Shown: piece after piece, positions 1-8,815 of the stretch
How the letters are laid out: each line of letters starts with the position of its first letter
How positions within the stretch are numbered: position 1 is the first letter of the stretch
Source of the DNA: Rhizobium sp. BK418
GTDB taxonomy: Bacteria > Pseudomonadota > Alphaproteobacteria > Rhizobiales > Rhizobiaceae
NCBI RefSeq assembly: GCF_004341105.1
Contig: NZ_SLZK01000004.1
Span: 62,001 to 126,000 of the forward strand
DNA length: 64,000 nucleotides
Reading direction: 5' to 3'
The notes under the pieces: generated by a model
Told to the model about the DNA's origin: nothing
The model's database searches: none
The model's input: only the letters and a program-made list of their open reading frames with translations
Translations under genes and position numbers: made by a program

Positions 1-23
1 GTGACCCGCGCGGCGCGCAAAAC

Positions 24-1028
24 TCATCGCACCAGCTTCTTGCGACGCAGTAGCTCGCGCGGTGCGGAGGTCTGCCAGACGGTTTGGAAGGACTCGACGA
101 CATTGTCAGGCGTGACAGGCACGCCCGGTAGCGCCACCCATGCCGGTGGGAGCCGACCGAGCAGCGCCGTCACCGTCGTCGACGCCGCAATCTGGCCTTG
201 CCGAAAGGGTTGCTGGGCAGCGATCGCTACGATGGGGCCGCCTGCGGCAAGCTCGATGGCCGCTTCTCGGCCAAGATCGATGGTCGCGATCGGAATTGTC
301 ATTCCGGTTTTCACAGTGGCCTTGGCTGCCGCGGTGGCCGGCGTATCCCAGACCACAAAGAGACCGTCGAGCTCGGGGACCTGCTTCAGAAGCGCTTCGG
401 TGACGGATGCTGCGTCTGACAGGGCCGAGAACCGGCGGATCGTAATCTTCATGTCCGGGCGATTGATCCCCATCCATTTGACGAAGGCGATTTCCCGCTC
501 GTTTGTCGCGAAGAAGTCGGCGTCGTAGCCGAGCACACCTACTTGTGCCCCCTCAGGCAGATGGGGGGACAAGCTCTCCGCAGCCATTTTGCCAAGCCCG
601 AAATTATCGGCGGAAATGAGTGAGACGTAGTCCTTGTTCGGCAAGAGGCCTGTTGGCACGTTGTCGAGCAGTACGAGTTTGATGCCGGCGGCTGCAACAC
701 GCTTGTGCGCTTCCGCGACTTTGGCATTGGCGACGGGCAGGGAAATGATTGCATCCGGCCGGTCGCGGACGAGCCGGTCAAGCGCCTGGATCTGCGCATC
801 CGGCGCAAAGGCGCAGTCGGCGACGTCGATAACAACGACCCCACAAGCGCCAAGCGTGCCGACAAGGCCGGCAAGAAGTTGCTTTGCCCAGTCGCTGGAC
901 GTCGTGTGGAGGACGATTGCGACCCGGAGCCCTTCAGCTCTTGCGCGCGCCACGTCTTCCGGCAAGAGGAGGACACGTTCGGGTGCTGCCGCACGCTCTC
1001 CATGGGGTCCGAGACCGGTGATTGTCAT
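24..1028 (-). CDS. Sugar-binding-protein-like (Peripla_BP_4) protein without signal peptide
   Basis: A 334-residue protein of the periplasmic sugar-binding/LacI effector-domain fold. It aligns along its whole length with the exported binding protein at 3427-4545: shared ISLPV/VSIPT, DNVPTG/DNVPAG, SADNFG/SADNYG and TIDLG segments and the VALPGVPVT/VALPALPVT tail. It has no hydrophobic N-terminal segment. Its ATG overlaps the stop of the upstream ROK gene (ATGA), which fixes the start and leaves no room for a signal peptide. It should therefore be cytoplasmic and translationally coupled to the regulator. I infer that it senses the same ligand as the transporter and works with the ROK protein; a transport role is unlikely. 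A DNA-binding domain is not visible. Confidence 0.8.
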   Translation of the reverse strand: MTITGLGPHGERAAAPERVLLLPEDVARARAEGLRVAIVLHTTSSDWAKQLLAGLVGTLGACGVVVIDVADCAFAPDAQIQALDRLVRDRPDAIISLPVANAKVAEAHKRVAAAGIKLVLLDNVPTGLLPNKDYVSLISADNFGLGKMAAESLSPHLPEGAQVGVLGYDADFFATNEREIAFVKWMGINRPDMKITIRRFSALSDAASVTEALLKQVPELDGLFVVWDTPATAAAKATVKTGMTIPIATIDLGREAAIELAAGGPIVAIAAQQPFRQGQIAASTTVTALLGRLPPAWVALPGVPVTPDNVVESFQTVWQTSAPRELLRRKKLVR

Positions 1029-2395
1029 CGCTTCCCCTTTTTCGTTTCAGGCGGGTGAGGTGCTTCGGCCCCGCTGGTCTTTTTCGCAGAGATCCGTCTT
1101 TTCAGATCGACAAAGAGAGGGTGGGCCTGCGGTCTGCCCGCCATGATCCATTCCCGCAAGGTCGACGGTGCAAACAGGCCTTCGGCGGCTGTGATCGCGG
1201 CGCCGACCAGGCCTGACGAGCTACCCATCTGCGATCGGATGATCTGCAGGTCGCGGCTGACGAGGGGGTGGCAGGCACCGTAAATTGCCTCGCGGGCGGC
1301 GGCGAGAAGAATGTCGTTCGTCTGAGCGATCGAGCCTGAGAGAACGATGATCTCAGGGTTCAGCATATTTGCCAGCGTGGCGACGACTTGTCCGATCAAC
1401 CGGCCACTTTGCGAGAGGATGTCGATTGCGCCGCGATCGCCCATTTGTGCCGCCTGGGCAACTTCAATCGCGGTGATCTGTTGGCCGCGGCGAATAAGAT
1501 CCGCAATGATCGGGCTTTGACCTCGTTCGGCTGCGCGCCGACCTTCCTCGGCGATTGCATCCGATCCTGCCATTCCTTCGAGCGTACCGATTCTGTCGCC
1601 GATGCTGACAGGAACGGAGCCGATCAAGCCTGCGGCCCCTTGCGCGCCGCGAAACAAGCTGCCGTCGCTGACCAGTCCAGCGCCGATGCGTTTTCCGACC
1701 TTGATGACGAGCATCGTTTTATGGCCGATGCCGGCACCGGCGCGCAATTCACCCATGGTCATCGTCTCGACACTGGAACGCAGCCAAACTGGCGCGTCAA
1801 AGGTTTCGACGAGGCGTTCGACGATCGGAAAGCGCTCCCAACCAGGTAAGGCGGGAGGTGTCGAAAGCTGAAAGGACGTTTCGCTTCCATCGGCAACGGC
1901 TCCGGGGGTGGAAATAGATATCCCCCAGAGGTCATGCTGATCGCCCTGACGTTCCACGATCCAGCGAAACAAGGAGGTCAGGCGGTCGCACAGGCTGGAT
2001 ACCGGCTCGGTTAGGTCCGCCTCTTCATGATGCTCCATGATGAGCCGCCCCGAAAGATTCGCAATTCCTACCCCCAACGCCGTCTGATCAAGCGTTGCGA
2101 CCAGGATGTTGGCGCGATCGGCGGAAAAGCGAACCAGACGCGGTGCGCGCCCACCAGTTGCGGCGCCGAGCTCGCTCTCATCGACAAGGGCCAAATCGAT
2201 CAACGTTCCAAGACGGTCGGAGACAATGGCGCGGCCAAGCTCGCTCTCGCGTTCGATCTCCTGACGGGTCGTCGAGCGCTCCGTGCGGACCAGGTTGAGA
2301 ATTTCAACCAAGCTTGGCGCCGCCGTCTCGGATGTCCTGGGACGGCCCTTTTTTCGTACTGCCGCGCCGGCGTCCAAGTCTGCCATAGAGGACAT
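1025..2395 (-). CDS. ROK-family transcriptional regulator
   Basis: A 456-residue protein. Residues about 25-95 form a winged helix-turn-helix (TRQEIERESELGRAIVSDRL followed by a TGGRAP wing). The rest is a ROK sugar-kinase-like domain with a GAGIGHKTMLVIKVGKRIGAGL core and a final helix-rich lobe (ANMLNPEIIVLSGS). The C-x-C-G-x-x-G-C zinc motif of classical ROK proteins is missing (the sequence reads IGTLEGMAG after GAQGAAGLIG), and the kinase catalytic GEIGH is GLIGS, so it is a regulator without kinase activity. It is transcribed away from the sugar operon at 2572 and most likely represses it through the inverted repeats at 2456-2502. The 3' end overlaps the signal-less binding protein. Confidence 0.88.
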   Translation of the reverse strand: MSSMADLDAGAAVRKKGRPRTSETAAPSLVEILNLVRTERSTTRQEIERESELGRAIVSDRLGTLIDLALVDESELGAATGGRAPRLVRFSADRANILVATLDQTALGVGIANLSGRLIMEHHEEADLTEPVSSLCDRLTSLFRWIVERQGDQHDLWGISISTPGAVADGSETSFQLSTPPALPGWERFPIVERLVETFDAPVWLRSSVETMTMGELRAGAGIGHKTMLVIKVGKRIGAGLVSDGSLFRGAQGAAGLIGSVPVSIGDRIGTLEGMAGSDAIAEEGRRAAERGQSPIIADLIRRGQQITAIEVAQAAQMGDRGAIDILSQSGRLIGQVVATLANMLNPEIIVLSGSIAQTNDILLAAAREAIYGACHPLVSRDLQIIRSQMGSSSGLVGAAITAAEGLFAPSTLREWIMAGRPQAHPLFVDLKRRISAKKTSGAEAPHPPETKKGKR

Positions 2396-2455
2396 CCAGC
2401 CTTCCTTATGAAGTTAGTCGAGCAACTTGATAGATCGCCCTTTTAAGGCGTGCAA

Positions 2456-2502
2456 CAACAAACTTTTGTATTAAATCAGCAAAAGTATGCTAAGTTTTGT
2501 TG
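2456..2502. promoter_or_regulatory. Candidate ROK operator, nested inverted repeats
   Basis: The 176-bp divergent gap holds related half sites: ACTTTTG (2462-2468), its exact inverse CAAAAGT (2480-2486), and AAGTTTTG (2492-2499). An outer pair, CAACAAACTT (2456-2465) and AAGTTTTGTTG (2492-2502), is inverted with one mismatch. The position just upstream of the -35 box at 2511 suits a repressor of the rightward operon and autoregulation of the ROK gene. Binding is inferred. Confidence 0.5.
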
Positions 2503-2510
2503 ATATATGG

Positions 2511-2539
2511 TTGACATCCGTTTTTTCTACGCATATTCC
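2511..2539 (+). promoter_or_regulatory. Sigma70-type promoter of the sugar operon
   Basis: TTGACA (2511-2516), a 17-bp spacer and TATTCC (2534-2539), 30 bp before the ATG at 2572. The gene has a strong ribosome-binding site (GGGAGGAATAGGG). This is the only good -35/-10 pair I see in the gap, and it lies immediately beside the inverted repeats. Confidence 0.5.
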
Positions 2540-2571
2540 TCGTCGCATCGCTGGCATCGGGAGGAATAGGG

Positions 2572-3384
2572 ATGACGGATTTCAAGCTTGCATATCATGC
2601 GAACTGCTGGGGAGACCTTGGTGGCAGCGCCGCCGGCGTGACGTCCATCACCCAGCTTAGCTACCGCACGTTCGGCGACATGCGCCGCGCATTCCACGAT
2701 ATCGCCAGCGCTGGCTATGAAGGCGTCGAACTCTTCGACGGAAACCTCCTCGATTTCAGGGCCGGGGAGATGCGATCACTCCTCGCAGATAACGGACTGG
2801 CGCTCGTTGCGACTTATGCCGGTGGCAACTTCATCTTCGACGACATTTTGCCTGAAGAGCTGGCGCGCGTGACGCGTGCTGCCGACCGGGCTGCCGAGCT
2901 CGGCGCTCCCCATCTTGTCGTTGGCGGCGGAGCAAAACGCTTCGATGGCGTGCGTGAACCCGACTATCACAAGCTCGCCGCGGCACTCGATCGCGTCAAG
3001 GAAATCGCCGATAGCAGGGGTCTTCGCGCCCACTATCACCCCCACCTGTCGACGATCGTCGAGGGTCCGGATGAGGTGGCAAAGATATTCTCCATGACCT
3101 CGATCGATTTCTGCCCTGACACAGCGCATCTCGCTGCCGCTGGCGGCGATCCTGCCAAGCTCATCCGCGACCACGCTTCCCGCATCAGCTACATCCACCT
3201 GAAGGGATTTCAGAGGGACCCGTTCGCGTTCACGCCACTTGATCGCGGCGATGTCCCGACCGACGAGATCATAGCCGCTATGCGCGATGTCGACTTCAAT
3301 GGCTGGGTCTGCACAGAACTCGATGCCTGGGCCGATCCGCTGGAGGGCGCAACGGCCAGCATCACCTATCTCAAATCGGCCTGA
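2572..3384 (+). CDS. Sugar phosphate isomerase/epimerase (AP_endonuc_2-type TIM barrel)
   Basis: A 270-residue protein of the xylose-isomerase-like TIM-barrel superfamily. Visible marks are YEGVELFDG near residue 50 (metal/substrate-binding Glu), HLVVGGGAKRFDG, LRAHYHPHLSTIVEG (His pair in mid-barrel), FCPDTAHLAAAGGDP (Asp and His of the metal site), ISYIHLKGF, and WVCTELDAW at the last strand. This set fits a metal-dependent keto/aldo isomerase or epimerase of the IolE/IolI or hydroxypyruvate-isomerase type. The substrate cannot be read from sequence. It is first in the operon behind a strong ribosome-binding site, and its neighbours point to catabolism of an imported sugar or polyol. Confidence 0.82.
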   Translation: MTDFKLAYHANCWGDLGGSAAGVTSITQLSYRTFGDMRRAFHDIASAGYEGVELFDGNLLDFRAGEMRSLLADNGLALVATYAGGNFIFDDILPEELARVTRAADRAAELGAPHLVVGGGAKRFDGVREPDYHKLAAALDRVKEIADSRGLRAHYHPHLSTIVEGPDEVAKIFSMTSIDFCPDTAHLAAAGGDPAKLIRDHASRISYIHLKGFQRDPFAFTPLDRGDVPTDEIIAAMRDVDFNGWVCTELDAWADPLEGATASITYLKSA

Positions 3385-3426
3385 GGGCCACGATCGGGCA
3401 CAGGCCCCAAACTCTGGGAGGAGAAC

Positions 3427-4545
3427 ATGATCAATAGACGCATGCTGATATGTGGTGCCGCCGCCCTTTTGACGATCGGCCTGAGCGGCCCGGTTTTTGC
3501 CGATCCGGACTCGGCGCTGGCAAAGCTGCAGGAAACCGTTTTATCGAAAGGTCCCTCGGGCGAAAGCCCGTCGCCTGCAGCGGATATCAAACTCTCGGAT
3601 GAAGATCTCGGCAAGATCAAGTCGCTGAACGCGACGGCCGCCATCGTTATGCATTATGGCGGCAACGACTGGTCGCGGGCCCAGATCAACGGTCTGCAGA
3701 CGCAATTCAAGGCTATGGGCATCAAAGTCATCGCCGTCACCGATGCGGGCTTCAAACCGGAAAAGCAGGTGGCCGATCTGGAAACGATCATGGCGCAGAA
3801 GCCTAATATCATCGTTTCGATCCCGACCGACCCGACAGCGACCGCGAAGGCCTATAAGGCTGCCGCCGACGCCGGCGCCAAGCTCGTGTTCATGGACAAC
3901 GTTCCGGCAGGTTTCAAGGCAGGAACCGACTACGTGTCCGTCGTCTCCGCCGACAATTACGGCAATGGCGTCGCCTCCGCTCATCTGATGGCGAAAGCTC
4001 TGAATGGCGAAGGCGAGATCGGCGTAGTCTTCCACGCAGCCGACTTCTTCGTCACGAAACAGCGCTACGACGCTTTCAAGGCAACCATCGCTTCAGATTA
4101 TCCGAAGATCAAGATTGTTGCCGAGCAGGGCATTGGCGGACCGGATTTCTCCGGTGACGCAGAGAAGGCGGCTTCCGCAATTCTGACGTCAAATCCTAAC
4201 GTTAAAGGCATTTGGGCCGTCTGGGACGTACCGGCCGAAGGCGTGATTGCCGCAGCTCGCAACGCCGGTCGTGACGATCTCGTCATCACCACGATCGATC
4301 TCGGCGAGAACGTCGCGATTTCCATGGCACAGGGCAGCTTCGTCAAGGGTCTCGGCGCACAGCGTCCGTTCGATGCGGGTGTTGTCGAGGCAAAGCTTGC
4401 GGGCTACGCGCTTGTCGGCAAGGACGCACCAGCCTTCGTGGCTCTTCCGGCCCTTCCCGTCACGCGCGACAACCTGCTCGACGCCTGGAAGAGCGTCTAC
4501 TCCACCGAAGCGACGGCCAATATCGAGACCAGCCTCGGGCAATAG
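3427..4545 (+). CDS. Periplasmic sugar-binding protein of an RbsABC-type importer
   Basis: A 372-residue protein. The N-terminus is a Sec signal peptide (RR near the start, a hydrophobic stretch to about residue 24, cleavage probably after VFA). The mature part is a Peripla_BP_4 domain with the ligand-cleft segments IVSIPTDPTA, MDNVPAGF, VSADNYG, AVWDVPAEG and TTIDLGENVA. ATG at 3427 follows GGAGGAGAAC. It delivers substrate to the permease (7360-8295) and ATPase (5793-7367). A perfect hairpin lies just downstream at 4556-4578, a common arrangement for keeping binding-protein mRNA abundant. Confidence 0.9.
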   Translation: MINRRMLICGAAALLTIGLSGPVFADPDSALAKLQETVLSKGPSGESPSPAADIKLSDEDLGKIKSLNATAAIVMHYGGNDWSRAQINGLQTQFKAMGIKVIAVTDAGFKPEKQVADLETIMAQKPNIIVSIPTDPTATAKAYKAAADAGAKLVFMDNVPAGFKAGTDYVSVVSADNYGNGVASAHLMAKALNGEGEIGVVFHAADFFVTKQRYDAFKATIASDYPKIKIVAEQGIGGPDFSGDAEKAASAILTSNPNVKGIWAVWDVPAEGVIAAARNAGRDDLVITTIDLGENVAISMAQGSFVKGLGAQRPFDAGVVEAKLAGYALVGKDAPAFVALPALPVTRDNLLDAWKSVYSTEATANIETSLGQ

Positions 4546-4555
4546 TCGGACTGGC

Positions 4556-4578
4556 GGTGCGGAGGTTTCCTCCGCACC
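4556..4578 (+). promoter_or_regulatory. Perfect 10-bp hairpin after the binding-protein gene
   Basis: The arms GGTGCGGAGG and CCTCCGCACC are separated by TTT, 11 bp after the stop codon, with no U-tract afterwards. It lies inside the operon between the binding-protein and dehydrogenase genes. This fits an mRNA 3'-stabilising or partial-attenuation stem, and it is not a full terminator. Confidence 0.55.
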
Positions 4579-4629
4579 GGTCGTGACAACGACGTGGCGC
4601 CTGTGCGCCAGTATTCAGGAGAGAGATAG

Positions 4630-5796
4630 ATGACGAAACTTATGAACGTCGCCATGATCGGCGGTGGCTTCATGGGCAAGGCGCATGCCATGGCCTATGC
4701 GTCGATGCCCATGTTCTTCTGGCCCGCGCCGGCCATTCCCCATCGAAAGGTGGTGGTTGACGTGACCGACGGCATGGCCGGTGAGGCCCGCGAACGATTT
4801 GGCTTCGAAGAAGCGTCTTCGGACTGGCGTTCCGTCGTCAACCGCCCCGATATCGATGTCGTGGACATCTGCACGCCAAACAATGTCCACGCCGAAATTG
4901 CCATCGAAGCAGCAAAGGCCGGCAAGCACATCATCTGCGAGAAGCCGCTCGCCCGCACGGTGGACGAGGCGCGCGCCATGGCAGACGCCGCCAAGAAAGC
5001 CGGCGTGATCAACATGGTGGCCTTCAACTATCGGCGCACGCCGGCCGTAGCGCTGGCCAGGAAATATATCGAGGAAGGCCGTATCGGCCGCATCCTGAAT
5101 TTCCGTGGCACCTATCTGCAGGATTGGTCGGCCGATCCAGATTCGCCGCTTTCCTGGCGTTTCCAGAAGAAAATCGCCGGCTCAGGCACGGTTGGCGACA
5201 TCGGCACCCATGTCGTCGATCTCGCGCATTACCTCGTCGGCCCGATCGCAGAAGTTATCGCCCTGACATCGACCTACAACAAAACGCGGCCCCTGCAGCA
5301 GGGCGGCATCGACAAGCTGGGTGCGGCGGAAAAGGCGACCGATGCTGAACGTGGCGAGGTCGATGTAGACGACGAAGTGGTGTCGATGCTGAAGTTTTCA
5401 AATGGCGCGATCGGCAGTTTGGAAGCCACGCGCAACGCCTATGGCCGCAACAACTTCATAACCCTCGAGATCCACGGCACCAGAGGATCGATCCACTTCA
5501 ATTATGAACGTCGCGACGAACTGCAGGTCATGTTTGCCGACGACCCGGCCGATGCGCGCGGATTTAGAACGGTCTATACCGGCCCGGCCCATCCCTATGG
5601 CGGTGGCCTCTGGCCGATCCCCGGCCTCGGTATCGGCTATTCGGAGACGAAGATCGTCGAATGCTACGACTTCTTCTCCGCTATTGCCAAGGGCCGACAG
5701 CCGAGCCCGAACTTCGAAGATGGCCTGCTGACGGAACTCGTGGCCGATGCTTTTCTGCGCTCCGGTGAAAGCGGAACCTGGGAGAAGGTGGGATGA
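4630..5796 (+). CDS. Gfo/Idh/MocA-family NAD(P)-dependent dehydrogenase
   Basis: A 388-residue protein. The N-terminal Rossmann fold is marked by AMIGGGFMGKAHA (nucleotide-binding glycines), VDICTPNNVHAEI, and the family Glu-Lys-Pro motif in CEKPLARTVDEA near residue 104. The C-terminal alpha/beta domain carries GTVGDIGTHVVDLAHYL, whose D-x-x-x-H is the usual catalytic signature. Members oxidise or reduce sugars, inositols and amino sugars with NAD(P). In this operon it probably acts on the imported substrate together with the isomerase. The ribosome-binding site is GGAGAGAG. Its last codons overlap the ATPase start by 4 bp. Confidence 0.88.
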   Translation: MTKLMNVAMIGGGFMGKAHAMAYASMPMFFWPAPAIPHRKVVVDVTDGMAGEARERFGFEEASSDWRSVVNRPDIDVVDICTPNNVHAEIAIEAAKAGKHIICEKPLARTVDEARAMADAAKKAGVINMVAFNYRRTPAVALARKYIEEGRIGRILNFRGTYLQDWSADPDSPLSWRFQKKIAGSGTVGDIGTHVVDLAHYLVGPIAEVIALTSTYNKTRPLQQGGIDKLGAAEKATDAERGEVDVDDEVVSMLKFSNGAIGSLEATRNAYGRNNFITLEIHGTRGSIHFNYERRDELQVMFADDPADARGFRTVYTGPAHPYGGGLWPIPGLGIGYSETKIVECYDFFSAIAKGRQPSPNFEDGLLTELVADAFLRSGESGTWEKVG

Positions 5797-7367
5797 ACAG
5801 CGGCTTGTCCGCGGTCCGGATGACCGGGATTTCGAAGGCCTTCGGTGGCGTGCGCGCCCTTGAAGGTGTCGATTTCGAACTTCTGCCTGGCGAGGTCCAC
5901 GCACTTCTCGGCGGCAATGGCGCGGGAAAATCCACCATCCTCAAGATCCTCAACGGCGTGCACAGGCCCGATAGCGGAATGATCGTGGTGGCAGGCCGTG
6001 CTCTCAGCGCCCATACGCCTGAAGAGTCGCGTGCGGCCGGCATTGCGATGAATTATCAGGAAATGAGCCTGATACCGACATTGACCGTGGCACAGAACAT
6101 TTTCCTGACGCGCGAAAGCCGCAACGGCATGGGTCTGATTGACGACAGCGAGGCGGAACGCAAGGCGGCCGAGCTCTTTGCGATGCTGGAAGTGTCTGTC
6201 GATCCGCGCGCAACCGTCGCCGATCTAGGCGCGGGGCAGAAACAGCTGACCGAGATCGCCAAGGCAATTTCGCAGGATGCCAAGATCCTGGTTCTCGACG
6301 AGCCGTCGACTGCGCTTGCGGTTTCGGATGTCGAGCGGCTCTTCGCCTTCCTGAGAAAGCTCAAGGGCAGGGGAGTCGCGATCATCTACGTCAGCCATCG
6401 CATGGACGAGATCGCTCGCATTTCCGATCGCGCCACGATTCTGCGCGATGGCCGGCATGTGATCACGGCGCCGATCAGCGAACTGCCCATCGATACGATG
6501 ATCGAGCATATTGTCGGCCGGCGTTCCATGGGACTGTCCGACGTAGTGCGTGGGACATCCACCTACGGAGACGCGGTTCTGGAGCTTGCTGACGTCAGCG
6601 GCATTGATAAGCCGCGGGACATATCCTTCAGGCTGCATCGCGGCGAGGTTCTGGGATTGGCAGGTTTGCTGGGTTCTGGCCGATCCTCGCTCGCCCGCCT
6701 TCTTGCCGGCATTGATCCGGCGCGGCGCGGCACCATCCGCGTCAAGGGTTCGACCGTTTCCATCAGGACTCCAACGCAGGCGATCGACGCCGGACTGGCG
6801 CTCGTTCCGGAAGCGCGCGCTACGCAGGGTGTCATCCCTGCCCATTCCGTCTCCTCGAACATGGCGATGTCGATGATCTCACGGTTGTCGCGGCTTGGCT
6901 TCATGGATGCAGCAGCCGAACGGAAACTCACTGACGAGCAGATCCGGCGGCTGGCGGTCAAGACGGCAAGCCGCGAGCACGCGGTTTCGACGCTGTCTGG
7001 CGGTAACCAGCAAAAGGTGGTCATCGGCAAATGGCTGGCGACCGATCCCGATATCCTGATCCTGGACGAGCCGACCGCCGGCATTGATATCGGCTCCAAG
7101 GCCGAGATCATCCGGCTTGTCCGCGAACTCGCAGGCGCAGGCAAAGCCATCATCATGATCTCATCCGAATTGTCGGAACTGCTGACCGCATGCGACCGGA
7201 TCCTCATCATGGCCGACGGGCGCGTCCATCAGGATCTGCCGCGCGAGGCCTTCGACGATCCATCCGTCTCGGTCACGGACCTAGCACACCGGCTCCAGGC
7301 CGCCGAACAGCGCCTTCAAATCGAGATTCAGCGGGCCTTGAGGCTCCAGGAGACTTCTAATGCCTAA
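5793..7367 (+). CDS. Sugar ABC transporter ATPase, two NBDs (RbsA/XylG type)
   Basis: A 524-residue tandem ATPase. NBD1 has Walker A GGNGAGKST (about residues 41-49), a variant signature LGAGQKQ and Walker B ILVLDEPSTAL. NBD2 has GLLGSGRSS (Lys replaced by Arg, as is usual in RbsA-type second domains), a canonical LSGGNQQKV and Walker B ILILDEPTAGID. One consensus and one degenerate site are normal for this family. The start overlaps the dehydrogenase stop by 4 bp, and the end overlaps the permease start by 8 bp, so translation is coupled. Confidence 0.92.
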   Translation: MNSGLSAVRMTGISKAFGGVRALEGVDFELLPGEVHALLGGNGAGKSTILKILNGVHRPDSGMIVVAGRALSAHTPEESRAAGIAMNYQEMSLIPTLTVAQNIFLTRESRNGMGLIDDSEAERKAAELFAMLEVSVDPRATVADLGAGQKQLTEIAKAISQDAKILVLDEPSTALAVSDVERLFAFLRKLKGRGVAIIYVSHRMDEIARISDRATILRDGRHVITAPISELPIDTMIEHIVGRRSMGLSDVVRGTSTYGDAVLELADVSGIDKPRDISFRLHRGEVLGLAGLLGSGRSSLARLLAGIDPARRGTIRVKGSTVSIRTPTQAIDAGLALVPEARATQGVIPAHSVSSNMAMSMISRLSRLGFMDAAAERKLTDEQIRRLAVKTASREHAVSTLSGGNQQKVVIGKWLATDPDILILDEPTAGIDIGSKAEIIRLVRELAGAGKAIIMISSELSELLTACDRILIMADGRVHQDLPREAFDDPSVSVTDLAHRLQAAEQRLQIEIQRALRLQETSNA

Positions 7368-8295
7368 CGCCTTCCTGTCGAACTGGCGCCAGAACATCAT
7401 CTATATCGGCTTCGTCGTCATCTTCATCGTGTTTGCGGTCGCGCTGAACGACAAAGGCTTCCTCAACATCAACAACCTGCTCAACATCGTCCGGCAGACT
7501 GCGATGATCGCGGTGATGGCAATCGCGATCACCTTTGTGCTGTCGGCCGGAGAGATCGACTTGTCCATCGGCGCGGTGGCAGGTCTGGCGACGGTCACGG
7601 TCGCGATGGCGATTGCCGTCGGCGGCCCTTTCGCAGGCATTCTGGCGGGCATTGGAACAGGGCTCGCTGTTGGCGTCTTCAATGGATGGCTGACGACGCG
7701 CGTCGGCATTCCCTCCTTCCTCACGACCCTCGCGATGATGGGGATCGCTAAGGGCATTGCCATGTGGATCTCGGCGACGGCGGCCGTGCCGATCCTGTCG
7801 CCCGGCTATTCCTGGTTCTTCGGCGGCGGCAATATCGGCCGTATCCCGGTCCTGCTATTCTGGATGGTCATTCTCGCCGTAATCGGCCACATCGTCCTAC
7901 GCCGTACCGGCTTCGGGCGGCGAGTTCTGGCGACGGGGGGAGGCGAGATGGCAGCGCGCTATTCTGGCATCAACACCCGCGACATCAAGTTCAAGGTTCT
8001 GGTCATCTCGTCCTGCGCTGCAGCGCTTGCCGGCATGCTTTATGCGGGGCGCCTGCAGTCGGGACGGTTCCAGCTCGGCGAAGGCGACGAACTCTCGGTG
8101 ATCGCTGCAGCTGTTCTCGGCGGCACCAGCCTGTTCGGGGGCAGGGGAACGGTCGTCGGGACGGTCGTCGGCGCATTGATGATCGGCCTTATCAACAATG
8201 GCCTGATCCTAATGGGTCTCGAATTCAGCCAGCAGCTGATTGCCCGCGGCGCCATTATCATCCTGGCGGTCGCCCTCAGCCAGAAACGGAGCTGA
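7360..8295 (+). CDS. Sugar ABC transporter permease (RbsC/XylH type)
   Basis: A 311-residue inner-membrane protein with about eight to ten hydrophobic helices. It shows the BPD_transp_2 pattern: an LSAGEIDLSIGAVAGLA motif after the second helix, TRVGIPSFLTTLAMM, the cytoplasmic coupling segment RTGFGRRVLATGGGEMAARYSGI, and a final AVLGGTSLFGGRGTVVGTVVGALMIG. It is the only permease in the operon, so it probably functions as a homodimer with the double ATPase. The start overlaps the ATPase end by 8 bp. Confidence 0.92.
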   Translation: MPNAFLSNWRQNIIYIGFVVIFIVFAVALNDKGFLNINNLLNIVRQTAMIAVMAIAITFVLSAGEIDLSIGAVAGLATVTVAMAIAVGGPFAGILAGIGTGLAVGVFNGWLTTRVGIPSFLTTLAMMGIAKGIAMWISATAAVPILSPGYSWFFGGGNIGRIPVLLFWMVILAVIGHIVLRRTGFGRRVLATGGGEMAARYSGINTRDIKFKVLVISSCAAALAGMLYAGRLQSGRFQLGEGDELSVIAAAVLGGTSLFGGRGTVVGTVVGALMIGLINNGLILMGLEFSQQLIARGAIIILAVALSQKRS

Positions 8296-8297
8296 TC

Positions 8298-8615
8298 ATG
8301 ACCATCACCATCATCGGAACAGTCGTCAGTCGTCCGGAGACGCGCGACGAACTGGAGAGGCTTCTGGCCGCCCAGGTGGAGCCGACGCGCAATGAGCCGG
8401 GCTGCATCAACTATGATTTCCATGTTGACGAGGAAGACGAATGCACGTTCGTCTTCTATGAGAACTGGTCCAGTCAAGCCGACCTTGATGCCCATATGAA
8501 CATGCCGCATCTGGCGCCGCTGCTAAGCCAGCTCGATAGAATGCTCAGAGAACCGATATCGATCCGGCACTTGCGAATGATAAGTTCGCTTAAGGGCGGA
8601 GGAGACGAGCAATGA
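8298..8615 (+). CDS. ABM-fold (antibiotic biosynthesis monooxygenase-like) small enzyme
   Basis: A 105-residue protein whose ATG lies 2 bp after the permease stop. It has the ferredoxin-like ABM layout: a first strand with MTITIIGTVV, RDELERLLAAQVEPTRNEPGCINYDFHV, then FVFYENWSSQADLDAHMNMPHL. Relatives are cofactorless monooxygenases, YgiN/LsrG-type quinol oxidases or isomerases. As the last gene of a sugar operon it may handle a reactive intermediate, much as LsrG acts in the AI-2 operon, but the substrate is unknown. Confidence 0.8.
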   Translation: MTITIIGTVVSRPETRDELERLLAAQVEPTRNEPGCINYDFHVDEEDECTFVFYENWSSQADLDAHMNMPHLAPLLSQLDRMLREPISIRHLRMISSLKGGGDEQ

Positions 8616-8815
8616 TCGAGGAATACTGATTGAGCATCAGGTCACAGAACTATGGAGCCGACCGAACGCTGTAGACGGCAACCAGACCGCGTCTCCCTGA
8701 ACGCCTTGCTCGAGAAGTTCGCATTTTATTAAATATGTCGGGAAATACTCCGCTTCGAGGGCGATCTAAATCTGGACAAGCGAGTTCATCTCGTGACCAC
8801 GAAGCGGAGACTGCC

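Noticed and set aside
1..528. 175-residue plus-strand frame at the window start
   Set aside because: Antisense to the binding-protein-like gene; serine/alanine-rich with no domain.
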